This document shows, one piece after another, positions 51,773 to 60,657 of a stretch of DNA of 64,000 nucleotides. The position numbers were made by a program, and so were the translations under genes. Location of the stretch: assembly GCF_000472705.1 (NCBI RefSeq), contig NZ_AXAE01000012.1, positions 265,082 through 329,081 of the forward strand, written 5' to 3'. Within the stretch, counting starts at the first letter, position 1, and the number at the start of each line of letters is the position of its first letter. The notes beneath the pieces were generated by a model. That model was given only the letters and a program-made list of their open reading frames with translations. It did not search any database and had not been told where the DNA came from. Origin of the DNA: Mesorhizobium erdmanii USDA 3471 (GTDB lineage: Bacteria > Pseudomonadota > Alphaproteobacteria > Rhizobiales > Rhizobiaceae).

Positions 51773-54271
51773 ATGGTCAGCATCATTCCTCTCTCCGTCG
51801 GCCAACGCCGGCTCGATACCGGCAATGCGCCGCAATACCCGCAGGGATCGCCGATCGGCGGCGCCATGCAAGGCCTGGGCGACCAGTTTTCCGCTGTCGC
51901 CGAGCGCTACCAGCAGATCAGGGATCAGCAGGAGGCGTTCGACGCCGAGCTTAAGCGTCGCCAGTTCATCGGGCAGATCGCGCAGGCTGAGGACGAGGTG
52001 GCGGCGAACGCGCCGCCGGACGGTGCCGGGCTGCATGAGACGATGTACGGCGAGGTCGACCCACGCAACGGCCGGGTGGTCAAGACCGGGCTGTTCGACA
52101 CGCTGTTCGACGCTGCTTTACCAGGTATGCCCGAGAGCCAACGCGCCAATTTCGCCGGGCAGAAGGAGGCGATGCGCGCGGTTGGCGCGCGGCGCTTGGC
52201 GCAGCGGCAGCTTGAGCGGCGTCGGGACTATGAGCAGACCGAGGGCGACACGGCGCTGAAGACCAGCGCCATCGCCATCGGCAAAGCCGATCCCGACGAT
52301 CACGCCAGCTTCGACGCGGCCCGCCAGGAGGGGCTCGACCTGATCGACAAGATGGGTGTCGACCCCGGTATCAGGCAGCAGAAGGTGAAGGACTGGTTCG
52401 GGACCGCCGCCAAGGCGCGGTTCGAGGCGCTGATTGCCAAGGACCCGAAGCGGGCGCTGGAGATGTTTGGGGTGGGCGCGCCGGGAGAGTCTTCGGAGAG
52501 CGATGCCTCCGGTATTCAGTCGGTTAGCTGGATGCGTGCTTCGGGTGGCTCGGAAGCAACTGCCGCGAAAAGTGATCGCGTTGGCAAGCCAGATGAGCGA
52601 GTGGCGCAGGCGTTCGCGGACAGTGTTCCGGCGGGCGATCCGATAGCTCTCAAGCCCGCAACCGGCCCTCTCGCGGACCTATCTCCAGATGATGTCCGGC
52701 GGCTGATCGACCGGGCACACGCCGCGAATACCGCCCAACTGATCGAGGCGCGCACCAACATCGCTCTCGCTTCGCAGAACGCCCCAGACGCAATCGCCAA
52801 CACGGGTATCTATGCCGGCAAGATGCCTGACCCTGCGGACTTCGCCGCCGTTTATGGCACTGAAGAGGGCGGGAAGCGCTTCCAGGATTTCAGCCGACAA
52901 ATTGATGTCGGCCGCCAGGCCTTTGGCATGCGGACCGTGCCCAATCAGGCGATCCACGCAACGCTACGCGATGCCGAGCCTGGGCCGGGCAGTTCCGAGG
53001 AGGACCGGGCACGGTTTAGGACTACCGCTGCTGCTGCCCTCAAAATACTAGGCATGAGGCGGGCAGACCCTGCTGGCTATGTTCGCGAGGTCTTTCCCAA
53101 TGTCGACGCCGCATGGAGTGCGGCAACGAGTCCGGACAGCATGCCGGAGAATGGCGATGCGTACAAATGGGCCATCGCCGTCTCCGTTGCGGCCCAAAGG
53201 CAACTGGGCGTTGAAAATCCCCAACCCCTGCCAAGCACCGTTGTCCAAAGCCTGGTCGACACGCTTGGCAACAAAGATGTGCCGCAGGCTGAAAAGGGGA
53301 GCATCCTGCATGACCTTCTGGCCGCAGCGCGCGATCCGGTTGTTCGCGATGCCCTGTCTCAGCAATTGGATCAAGCTGGCCTTTCTGGGCCGGCTCAAGT
53401 CGACCCGGTCGTCACTACTGCGACAGGACGGCCTCCGTCAGCGCCGCCTAGCGAAGCCTGGTCTAGATTCCAACGAACAGCGGAGGACTTCGGCGATTAT
53501 CTAAGCGAGGGTTTCGAGGCCCTAGGCCGCATCCCGCATGACATTGGGCTTGGTATCCAGGATCTGCGCGATTCCCCTTGGGGCTTCCTAGAACAACTGC
53601 CGGTTACCCCCGGCTCTGGGGCGGTTGCTGAAGGGCGCTTAGCAGTAGAGGCAGTCGGCGAAGCCGTAGCAAAAGGCTTGGCCATAGTCCGCGGCGGGAC
53701 GGGCAAGTTTGCCAAGCCCTTAGAGAAGCTCGCTGCCAACGGTTCGCGCGCAGCATCGGACGTCTCCGCAGAAGGGACGGTGGCGCGCCAGACTGTCGAT
53801 GCGGAGTCTCGTGCAGTAAATGCAGCAAATGAGGCCGCTTACCGCCTGAGCACAGGTGCCAAGCCCGACAAGGCTGAACTTCTTGAAATAATAAAGTCAA
53901 TCGCGAGGGACCCGTCAAAGATAAAGTATGAGGGAGCATCGTTTGGCAAGGCTCTTTCAAAAAACTACCGCAAAACGTTTCTCGACGCGAACCCGAAACT
54001 GGAGGGTGAAGTTGTGGTCCACCACGCGGCTGAGCAGCAAATCTTGCACAGATATCTCGGACTCGTGACCGAAGAGGAGATGCACTCGCTTCAGAATCTG
54101 CGTGGAATTCCTAAGAGTTTGGACAATCTTTTGCACAACAAAATTTTTCGATTCGAGTGGGACGAATTTTATGCGTCGCATCCTCAGCCCACTCGTCAGC
54201 AAGTGCTGGACTACGTTGAGTATATCGACAAAAAATACGGACATCTGTTCAACCCCCCAATAGGTGGATAA
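51773..54271 (+). CDS. Virion-associated protein with C-terminal HNH-type polymorphic toxin tip
   Basis: 832 aa from ATG 51773 (AGGAG upstream). The first 680 residues are helical with coiled segments and resemble podovirus internal/ejected virion proteins. The last 86 residues are a toxin tip: VVVHHAAEQQ at 747-756 (His750/751), MHSLQNLRGIPKSLDNLLHNKIFRFEWDEFY, and IDKKYGHLFNPP. This matches HNH-type nuclease tips of RHS and contact-dependent toxins. The 3' end overlaps its likely immunity gene by 1 bp. Delivery with phage DNA would be a new route (inference). Confidence 0.75.
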   Translation: MVSIIPLSVGQRRLDTGNAPQYPQGSPIGGAMQGLGDQFSAVAERYQQIRDQQEAFDAELKRRQFIGQIAQAEDEVAANAPPDGAGLHETMYGEVDPRNGRVVKTGLFDTLFDAALPGMPESQRANFAGQKEAMRAVGARRLAQRQLERRRDYEQTEGDTALKTSAIAIGKADPDDHASFDAARQEGLDLIDKMGVDPGIRQQKVKDWFGTAAKARFEALIAKDPKRALEMFGVGAPGESSESDASGIQSVSWMRASGGSEATAAKSDRVGKPDERVAQAFADSVPAGDPIALKPATGPLADLSPDDVRRLIDRAHAANTAQLIEARTNIALASQNAPDAIANTGIYAGKMPDPADFAAVYGTEEGGKRFQDFSRQIDVGRQAFGMRTVPNQAIHATLRDAEPGPGSSEEDRARFRTTAAAALKILGMRRADPAGYVREVFPNVDAAWSAATSPDSMPENGDAYKWAIAVSVAAQRQLGVENPQPLPSTVVQSLVDTLGNKDVPQAEKGSILHDLLAAARDPVVRDALSQQLDQAGLSGPAQVDPVVTTATGRPPSAPPSEAWSRFQRTAEDFGDYLSEGFEALGRIPHDIGLGIQDLRDSPWGFLEQLPVTPGSGAVAEGRLAVEAVGEAVAKGLAIVRGGTGKFAKPLEKLAANGSRAASDVSAEGTVARQTVDAESRAVNAANEAAYRLSTGAKPDKAELLEIIKSIARDPSKIKYEGASFGKALSKNYRKTFLDANPKLEGEVVVHHAAEQQILHRYLGLVTEEEMHSLQNLRGIPKSLDNLLHNKIFRFEWDEFYASHPQPTRQQVLDYVEYIDKKYGHLFNPPIGG

Positions 54272-54696
54272 TGCAGTACTTCTATATCAGACCGGATGTG
54301 GCTGGTGGGCTTGGCAGAAACACCGTTTTGGACCCCAGTGTCCATCCCCCGATTGTGACCAAGCTCCACTACGTGATGGAGGGCTGGACCGGTGATGTGC
54401 TCGTTACGACGTTCCCGTGTTACCTCGTCACCGAAGAAACCCAGCGCGCATTGCAGCAGATAGGATTTTCAGGTGCGACGTTCGCTGAAGCCGAGGTGAC
54501 GACATCTGAGGAGTTTCATGAATATCAACCTGGGCAGGAACTTCCACCTTTTGTCTGGTTGAAAGTGAATGGCAAGGCCGGCCGCGACGACTTCGGGATC
54601 GCAGCAAACTATCGCCTCGTCATCTCGAAACGCATTCTTGATTTGCTGGAGTCTTTGGGGATTCCGTTTGCTGTGGTCGAGCCTTACGAACAGTAA
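54271..54696 (+). CDS. Probable immunity protein for the HNH tip
   Basis: 141 aa, no signal peptide, starts within the stop of the toxin gene (TAATG). Motifs YFYIRPDVAGGLG, HPPIVTKLHYVMEGW, FPCYLVTE, PPFVWLKVNGKAGRDDFGI. The same family accompanies HNH toxin tips in myxobacteria and others (from memory). It would bind and block the nuclease in the lysogen. A truncated second copy is at 55441. Confidence 0.68.
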   Translation: MQYFYIRPDVAGGLGRNTVLDPSVHPPIVTKLHYVMEGWTGDVLVTTFPCYLVTEETQRALQQIGFSGATFAEAEVTTSEEFHEYQPGQELPPFVWLKVNGKAGRDDFGIAANYRLVISKRILDLLESLGIPFAVVEPYEQ

Positions 54697-54748
54697 CGGG
54701 ATCGCGCTTTTTTTCGTCGCGGCGACGCAACGCTGACCGGCCTCTCCA

Positions 54749-54865
54749 GTGAAGTTTGGCGGGAGTCCGATCGATGTGTCCAACAAGGTTGTTCTGCAGC
54801 AGATTGCGCCCTGGTGGAACAAATTGCTGAAAGACATAGGAGAATATAAGTGTGATATAATTTAA
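54749..54865 (+). pseudogene. Displaced toxin-tip fragment A
   Basis: Frame VKFGGSPIDVSNKVVL then APWWNKLLKDIGEYK and a stop. GGSPxDxxNKVxL ... PWWNxLLKDI is the end of an HNH/GH-E-type toxin. There is no start of its own and no upstream domain, the pattern of a retired tip left behind by recombination. Confidence 0.6.
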
Positions 54866-55245
54866 CGGAGGGAGATCTCGATCCACCGGCTGAAGCTGCG
54901 GTTGTCGATGGCCTATCCGCAAACCTGGGAGTAACGCTGCCCAAAGATTACGTCAATTTCCTTAAGGAGCATAATGGAGGTGAAGGCTGCATTGGCGACA
55001 GCTATTTAATTTTTTTCAAAGCCGAAGAGTTGATAGACTTCAATCGAGAATATGAGGTTGCAAAATACGCACCAGGCATCCTCTTGTTCGCATCAAACGG
55101 AGGAGGGGAAGCCTATGGCTTCGACACCCACGATGTGGAAATGCCAATCGTGCGCATCCCCTTTATATTTGTGGAACGGCAATCCGCCGAGACGATAGCG
55201 CGAGACCTCGCCGGTCTATTTGCTACGCTGGAGGACTCGGAATGA
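54856..55245 (+). pseudogene. SUKH (SMI1/KNR4)-type immunity frame without a start codon
   Basis: 129 open codons: VVDGLSANLGVTLPKDYVNFLKEHNGGEG, then YLIFFKAEELIDFN and GGGEAYGFDT, the SUKH core. No ATG, GTG or TTG lies at its 5' end, although a strong GGAGGGAG sits at 54867-54874. Either the start was deleted, a frameshift joins it to fragment A, or an unusual codon is used. TTG 55030 would lose half the domain. Confidence 0.6.
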
Positions 55246-55433
55246 GCGTCCAAGGTACAGCTTCGCGGTCTAAGGGCATGGAACTGTTCGAGGTCAAACC
55301 GATTGCAGTCGGCGGCGATCCAGTCAGTTTGGAAAACAAGATCTGGTTGACCAGACAAGAGCATTTTGAAGTAGTGCGTTTCTGGAATCGGACTATCGAA
55401 ATTCAGCGTAAGGCGGCGCTCGATCCTCATTAG
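55242..55433 (+). pseudogene. Displaced toxin-tip fragment B
   Basis: 63 codons starting in the stop of the SUKH frame (ATGA). It contains KPIAVGGDPVSLENKIWLTR and QEHFEVVRFWNRTI, the last part of an HNH-type tip (GGDPxxxENK ... EHxExVRxWN). Probably a relic, though it retains a start. Confidence 0.55.
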
Positions 55434-55440
55434 GTAAGTG

Positions 55441-55524
55441 ATGAACTATTTTTACATAAAACCCGATGTTGCTGGTGTGGGGGCGCCGCGCGCCAGAACC
55501 CAGCGTCATGCAACTTGTCCCTAG
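55441..55524 (+). pseudogene. Truncated second immunity gene
   Basis: 27 codons starting MNYFYIKPDVAG, nearly the same as MQYFYIRPDVAG of the 54271 gene, then diverging into a stop. A 5' relic of a paralogous immunity gene. Confidence 0.65.
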
Positions 55525-55593
55525 ATCCCAGCACGATCCTGGGACTATCTTCCAGAAAGCACTGCACCCGAATCGTCGAGGAGGATTTTCTTT

Positions 55594-55887
55594 GTGGGGA
55601 AAATAATAAAGTTGTTGGATATCGTTGGAAGACTTTCGGATTTTGACGAGGATGACACGATCTATGTGGCCGAGCCTTGGACCGAGGATTCCAATGCAAT
55701 GGTCGCGACCGCGCCCGACGATAGCACGGCGCCTCCGAAGGCGGCCGCCAAAGCAGGGCTGACATATTTCATCGAAATATTCATTGCGATCGAGTTTACC
55801 GAGGCCTGGGTTGCTTCGCTGGAAGAAAAACCCAGTCTGTCGGCCATCTGCCAAAGGCTCATTGAATACGCTATCAACGATGCGTGA
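55594..55887 (+). CDS. Orphan immunity-like protein, 97 aa
   Basis: GTG 55594 with GAGGAGG nine bases upstream. Acidic (DEDDTIYVAEPWTEDSNAMVA ... YFIEIFIAIEFTEAWVASLE), small, cytoplasmic. The pattern resembles a family seen in polymorphic toxin immunity arrays, from memory only. Confidence 0.6.
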   Translation: MGKIIKLLDIVGRLSDFDEDDTIYVAEPWTEDSNAMVATAPDDSTAPPKAAAKAGLTYFIEIFIAIEFTEAWVASLEEKPSLSAICQRLIEYAINDA

Positions 55888-55893
55888 GGGAAA

Positions 55894-56208
55894 ATGTCGA
55901 CCGACCCACGTCACGAAGGAAAGCCGCTGCTCAGGCTGCTGGAGCTTTATGTGCTCTGGGCCATCGGAGAACTTTCTCAAGAGTCGGAGGATGGCTTGAA
56001 AAAGATGGCCCCCAAACTGCAATCTATCTATGGCGGAGATGGACAATGGTATGACGCAATAGCCCAGTCTATGCACATGCCTGAGGGAATGCCGGCAGCA
56101 ATCCGGGATATGTGGGCAAGGAATCTCAAAATCGCCCGCGACAACAATGTGACGCTCACGCCCCAGCAATTTGCCGAGATGTTCGTGGACAACAATTTCG
56201 CGGCGTGA
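55894..56208 (+). CDS. Orphan immunity-like protein, 104 aa
   Basis: Starts 6 bp after the previous stop with GAGGG. Helical: LLRLLELYVLWAIGELSQESEDGLKKMAPKLQSIYG, then PQQFAEMFVDNNF. A uniform family that often follows toxin genes. The last member of the array. Confidence 0.62.
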   Translation: MSTDPRHEGKPLLRLLELYVLWAIGELSQESEDGLKKMAPKLQSIYGGDGQWYDAIAQSMHMPEGMPAAIRDMWARNLKIARDNNVTLTPQQFAEMFVDNNFAA

Positions 56209-56247
56209 TCGTTCGGCAGCACCAGCTTTTTCAGACCTTGGCGCTGC

Positions 56248-56293
56248 CCCTCATCCCCCTGCCGGGACCTTCTCCCCGTGAACGGGGAGAAGG
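56248..56293. repeat. CTTCTCCCC repeat, second copy
   Basis: CTCATCCCCCTGCCGGGACC then TTCTCCCCGTGAACGGGGAG, matching 51590-51634. The two copies bracket the toxin-immunity block in the same orientation and could recombine to remove or exchange it. Confidence 0.7.
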
Positions 56294-56303
56294 GAGCTGG
56301 CGA

Positions 56304-56621
56304 TCAATAATTGCCGTTGTAGTAGCGGTCGTCGCAGGGCGCGGTGTAGATGCGGCCGTACCGGTCCTGGTAGCGGCAGAGCTGGTCTTCGCGGCGCTGC
56401 GGGGTGGTGGCCGAGCCGACGACGGCGCCGAGCAGGGCGCCGCTGGCAGCGCCGATGACCGTGCTCTTGGTGTTGCCGCCGATCGCCTGGCCGACGAGAG
56501 CGCCGCCGGCGCCGCCAATCAGGGCACCGGTCGTGGCCCGCTGCTGGCCTTCGGTCTGCGACTGGCAGCCGGCAAGTGCCGCGGTCATCAGCACAGCGGC
56601 CATGGCTTTGTGAAAGGTCAT
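56304..56621 (-). CDS. Glycine-zipper lipoprotein
   Basis: 105 aa. A signal peptide ends in the lipobox LAGC (lipidated Cys19). The mature part is a Gly-zipper (TGALIGGAGGALVGQAIGGN, AASGALLGAVVGSA) and a YQDRYGRIYTAPCDDRYY tail, as in rhizobial 17-kDa-like envelope lipoproteins. Minus-strand cargo within the prophage. Confidence 0.85.
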   Translation of the reverse strand: MTFHKAMAAVLMTAALAGCQSQTEGQQRATTGALIGGAGGALVGQAIGGNTKSTVIGAASGALLGAVVGSATTPQRREDQLCRYQDRYGRIYTAPCDDRYYNGNY

Positions 56622-56888
56622 GCGAGGTCTCCCTTAAAGGTCTGAAATCCCTATCGATCGTCCCGTGCCGCCGCATTGCGGCGGAACGGGGGCACCGTCA
56701 CTCACGATATAAGACATGGTTTCTCGGGCGTTGATGGACCGGGAGGCCAAAACATCTCTTTCGAACAAGGCGCTAGCTCAAGTCCTTGTCAGAATGATTC
56801 AGCCGGTGGCGGCTCGGCTGAAGCCGGGCCTGGTCCTTGCCGCGCGCTGTGCGCCTCTGCTCGTCTCACTGAACAATGGAGAAATGTC

Positions 56889-57461
56889 ATGACCCGAGGT
56901 CTTCCCCGGACGCTTGTCCGTGCCGCCGCCCGCGAGGCCGGCCTTGCCCCGCCCAAACTCGGCCTCAAGGCCGTCACCACCGGGCAGGGCGGTGCTTTCC
57001 GCACCGTCTTCACCTTCGCCGGCATGCAGGTGCCGGTGACGGACGCGCTCGCCTATGCCGCCCAAAAGCTTTTCGACTTCACCGATGGCAAGGTGCGCAT
57101 CAAGGGCGGCACGGCGCGGCTGCAGGTCGCCGTGCTGACGCCCCGCGCGTCGACCATCAACGACGGTGCGGCGCTGAACTGGTCGCTCGGTTCAGTGGCG
57201 GCGTCGAGCGCCACGCTGGCCGGCACCATGGTCAATGTGCTGGCCTCGACGGCGCGCACGCTGGACGGCGCCGGTGCCGCGCTCTCCACGGCCTCCACCG
57301 CCGATATCGCAGCGGCCGCGACGCTGGATGGCACCGCCACACCGGTCGATCTCTATCTCAATCTGGCGTTCGCCACCGGCACCGACATCGATGCGGACGG
57401 CACACTGGCGATAACCGGCATGGTGACGCTGCTGTGGGAAAACTGGGGGGATAATGCGTGA
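56889..57461 (+). CDS. Phage virion-like protein, 190 aa
   Basis: ATG 56889 with GGAG nearby. Basic N-terminus, then a beta-rich, Ala/Thr-rich domain (TVFTFAGMQVPVTDALAYAAQKLFDF ... TIDADGTLAITGMVTLLWENW). It precedes scaffold and capsid genes; a capsid decoration or head protein is likely. Confidence 0.7.
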   Translation: MTRGLPRTLVRAAAREAGLAPPKLGLKAVTTGQGGAFRTVFTFAGMQVPVTDALAYAAQKLFDFTDGKVRIKGGTARLQVAVLTPRASTINDGAALNWSLGSVAASSATLAGTMVNVLASTARTLDGAGAALSTASTADIAAAATLDGTATPVDLYLNLAFATGTDIDADGTLAITGMVTLLWENWGDNA

Positions 57462-57485
57462 GGCCTGGGGGAGGCATGATAGCCG

Positions 57486-57704
57486 CTAAGTGCGGCCTTT
57501 GAGCCAAGCCTCCCAATCCGACTGGGTCATCATCTCGTGTCCGTGCACGCGATGCCACTCCACCCATTCGGCATGCGTCGGGAGTTCTGCGAGTATCGGC
57601 TGGTAGCCTCGCTGTTCGTATTCGCTCTTTGGCAGGAGCATGGAATTCTTCTCATAGAGGACCATCACGACGGTCTCGCTATGGCGATACAGACCCTTGG
57701 CCAT
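57486..57704 (-). CDS. Small cargo protein, 72 aa
   Basis: AGGA lies eight bases before ATG 57704. The chain (MAKGLYRHSETVVMVLYEKN ... WVEWHRVHGHEMM) is aromatic and His-rich. Oriented against the phage genes. Family not recognised. Confidence 0.6.
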   Translation of the reverse strand: MAKGLYRHSETVVMVLYEKNSMLLPKSEYEQRGYQPILAELPTHAEWVEWHRVHGHEMMTQSDWEAWLKGRT

Positions 57705-57782
57705 TGTCTTTTCCTGTAGCCGCAAACAGATCGTGCAGCATTGCACGCGTCGCTTTTCCCAACAATCACAAGGAAAAATCAC

Positions 57783-58694
57783 ATGACAGATCTGGCAGAC
57801 GCCGGGTCCGTGGCGGCGCGTGCGCAGCCGGCGGGCAACCCAGTACGGCCACCGGCCAGCGGGGACAACGGGTCCGCCCCTGTGGCTGGCAAAAGTTGGT
57901 TTGACGGTCTTTCCGAAGGCAACCGCAAGCTCGCTGAAACCAAGGGCTGGACCAAGCCTGAAAGCCTCGACAGGGTTTTTACATCCTATGCGGAGCTGGA
58001 GCGACAGCAGGGTGAGAGCCTGCGCGTTCCCGGCCCGGACGCGTCGCGGGAAGACTGGGAGCGTTTTCATGCCCGGCTGCCCGAGACCATGCGCCCGGTC
58101 ACCTCGTCGGAGACGGTCGAATACCGCCGGCCGGAAGGGCTGCCGGAAAACTTCGCCTATTCGGACGAACTCGCCAATGCGTCCAAGGCCTGGGCGGTCG
58201 AAGCGGGTGCTTCGCCAAGAACCGCGCAGGCCTATCACGACAAGTTCGTCGGCTACATGGCCGAGCAGGCGAAAGCTCAGGAGATCGCGCTCGCCCGTTC
58301 GGTGGAAGCCACCCATGACGACCTTGTCCGGGACTGGGGACCGACCGACAGCGACGGCTTTCGCCAGAAGCTCGAGGTCGCCAACCGGGCGATGAAGAAG
58401 CTTGGCCTGGTCAATGCCTACAAGGCGAAGGGCATCCTTCTGCCTGATGGGGCGCTGACCGATCCGCAGATCGCCAAGGCCTTCCACGCCATTGGCGAGG
58501 CGATGTTCCGGGAAGACACGATCGACGGCGGCGCGACCTTTAGCGGAGGCAATCCGTTCAAGCGCAACGTCGCCGGCGAACGCAACCTGACGGCCATTTC
58601 AGCCCTCGTCAAAAGCGACCCCGCCCGCGCCCGGCGGCTGGCCCGCGAGGCGGGAGAGAACCCGGACCGCTGGATGCCCAACAACCCGCTCTGA
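57783..58694 (+). CDS. Capsid assembly scaffolding protein
   Basis: 303 aa, directly before the capsid gene. A disordered N-terminus, then WFDGLSEGNRKLAETKGWTKPESLDRVFTSYAELER, a marker of podovirus scaffolds, and a helical middle and C-terminus. It would shape the procapsid and leave before packaging. Confidence 0.8.
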   Translation: MTDLADAGSVAARAQPAGNPVRPPASGDNGSAPVAGKSWFDGLSEGNRKLAETKGWTKPESLDRVFTSYAELERQQGESLRVPGPDASREDWERFHARLPETMRPVTSSETVEYRRPEGLPENFAYSDELANASKAWAVEAGASPRTAQAYHDKFVGYMAEQAKAQEIALARSVEATHDDLVRDWGPTDSDGFRQKLEVANRAMKKLGLVNAYKAKGILLPDGALTDPQIAKAFHAIGEAMFREDTIDGGATFSGGNPFKRNVAGERNLTAISALVKSDPARARRLAREAGENPDRWMPNNPL

Positions 58695-58732
58695 CGAGCG
58701 GCCACCACCACCCAACCTGAAGGAAGACAAAA

Positions 58733-59722
58733 ATGGCAGATGCCTACACCCGTATCGCGGACGCGATCGTTCCGTCCGTCTATGCGCAATATGCGTTCGA
58801 GGAACATGTCCAGTCGCTCGAAATCTACCAGGCCGGAATCCTGTTTTCCGACCCGGCCATCTCCTCGAAACTGTCGATGGGCGGCCGCTCCGTCGACATG
58901 CCCGGCTGGAAGGATCTCGGCAACGACCCTTCCGAGCCGGTCAATGACGATCCGGCCGATTCCATCGAGATGAAGAAGATCGGCTCGCGCCGCGAGGTCG
59001 CCGCCCGCAACGTCCGCGCCCAGGCCTGGGGCGTACCGGACCTGACCTCGATCCTGGCGGGCGATGATCCGCAGAAGCTGATCGTCAAGCGGCAGACCGA
59101 GTACTGGCAGCGCGCCAACAAGCTGACCCTGCTCGGTATCCTGAAGGGCGTCGTCGCCGACAACATCGCCAATGATGGAGGCGACTTGGTGCGCACCACC
59201 GGCGCTTCCATCGTCGACACCGACATCATCGAGGCCGCCTACCTGATGGGCGACCGCGCCGACAAGTTCAAGACGATCTGGATGCACTCCAAGCAGATGA
59301 AGGCGCTCAAGCTCGCCGACCTCATCGACTATGTGCCGTCGTCCGAGCAGGGCGGTCCGCTGATCCCTTACTATATGGGCCTGCGGGCGGTCGTCGACGA
59401 CGACATTCCGGTGACGGCGGGCGTCTATACCGCCTTCATGTTCAAGGACAAGGCGATCCTGTGGAACGAGTTGCCGGTCAACACCGAAGGCGGGCCGCTC
59501 GAGTTCGACCGCAAGCCGCGCCAGGGCCATGGCGGCGGTGTCACCGAAATGGTCGGCCGCCGGCATTTCGTGCCGCATGTGCCCGGCACCCGCTTCCTCG
59601 ACGCCTCCTCGGCCGGTGAATTCGCCACCGATGCCGAGCTCGCACTGGCGGCCAACTGGGACCGCACCGCGTCGAGCGTCAAGAACATGACGTTCATCGC
59701 GCTGAAGACCACCGAGGCCTGA
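58733..59722 (+). CDS. Major capsid protein
   Basis: 329 aa. Begins ADAYTRIADAIVPSVYAQYAFE, with MGGRSVDMPGWKDLGND, VPDLTSILAGDDPQKLIVKRQTEYW, IWMHSKQMKALKLADLIDYV and DDDIPVTAGVYTAFMFKDKAI: an HK97-fold coat protein of the rhizobial podovirus type. A terminator follows it. Confidence 0.88.
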   Translation: MADAYTRIADAIVPSVYAQYAFEEHVQSLEIYQAGILFSDPAISSKLSMGGRSVDMPGWKDLGNDPSEPVNDDPADSIEMKKIGSRREVAARNVRAQAWGVPDLTSILAGDDPQKLIVKRQTEYWQRANKLTLLGILKGVVADNIANDGGDLVRTTGASIVDTDIIEAAYLMGDRADKFKTIWMHSKQMKALKLADLIDYVPSSEQGGPLIPYYMGLRAVVDDDIPVTAGVYTAFMFKDKAILWNELPVNTEGGPLEFDRKPRQGHGGGVTEMVGRRHFVPHVPGTRFLDASSAGEFATDAELALAANWDRTASSVKNMTFIALKTTEA

Positions 59723-59740
59723 TCGGGCCAAGAGGCGAGA

Positions 59741-59771
59741 GGGCGGGAGCGTTCGCGCTCCCGTCCCTTTT
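59741..59771 (+). terminator. Terminator after the capsid gene
   Basis: Stem GGGCGGGAGCG / CGCTCCCGTCCC with loop TTCG, one bulged base, then TTTT. Confidence 0.85.
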
Positions 59772-59931
59772 AGGAAGGTCGCGGCTGTCCATTTGTCATC
59801 GCCTTGCGAGATTTCCGACAGGGATGGAGGGCTGGTCCTCAGACTGTCGATTCCGCGTGGCGCAATCGACTTGTTTGGGGCAGACTGACCGTCAATCAGC
59901 CAACCAAGCTCAAAAGCAGCAGTCCATCTCC

Positions 59932-60450
59932 ATGCGACTTACAGCCACAATTCTGTTTCTGCTCTCCATTTCGGCGCCTGCCGTTGCCGGCAAGATTTCC
60001 GAACCTGCCAAGGGCGTAACACTGTCCTACAACAGCAATTTGTGGTCGGCGACGCTCGACGACAAGGACATCGTCCTGTCCTGCATGGGTGAGACTTGTG
60101 GCGGCGATTGCGATGTGGTCCTGACGATGACTCCCACAGGTCTGACCTCGCACGAATTCTTCGATCGATTCCGAAACGAGATAAACAAGAATACTATCGT
60201 CAAGGCGTCCGAGTCCGGTCTGGATCCGGTTGTCGTCGACAAACCGGCCACCGTCACGGTCGCCGGAAAGGAAGTCTCTATCTCTTCTGTCCGTCTCAAG
60301 CTTTTGGGCTCGCATGCGCGGAAGTGGATGATGGTCGAAGAGGCATCGTTCGGGGTGGTCACGCTGACCTGCAATAGCAGCGAGGATGAATACGAGATCG
60401 CCAGAAAGACGTGGTTGGATCTGATGAAGGGCATTGTCATTCCGAAGTAG
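59932..60450 (+). CDS. Secreted cargo protein, 172 aa
   Basis: ATG 59932 starts a signal peptide (LTATILFLLSISAPAVAG); the longer frame from 59824 is unlikely. The mature domain has Cys in LSCMGETCGGDCDVV and TLTCNSS. It sits alone between two terminators, so it is likely an independently expressed lysogenic gene. Confidence 0.72.
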   Translation: MRLTATILFLLSISAPAVAGKISEPAKGVTLSYNSNLWSATLDDKDIVLSCMGETCGGDCDVVLTMTPTGLTSHEFFDRFRNEINKNTIVKASESGLDPVVVDKPATVTVAGKEVSISSVRLKLLGSHARKWMMVEEASFGVVTLTCNSSEDEYEIARKTWLDLMKGIVIPK

Positions 60451-60576
60451 TGACGGTGGCTCTGACCCCACTTCGCAATGAAGGAATGAAGAGGCGTTGA
60501 AGCTGCCGATCCTCCCCGGGGGCGGGGAGATTGGCCGCTCTGTTGGCGGACCAAATCATTCACCCGAAAATTCCCC

Positions 60577-60600
60577 AAGCCGCTTCGCAGCGGCTTTTTT
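60577..60600 (+). terminator. Terminator before the tail genes
   Basis: AAGCCGCT / AGCGGCTT around TCGC, with TTTTTT. It isolates the tail genes from the cargo gene upstream. Confidence 0.88.
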
Positions 60601-60657
60601 CATGCCTGGAGACAAATCATGATCCTTGCTCGACCCGCATGGACGAGGCGCTGAGCC

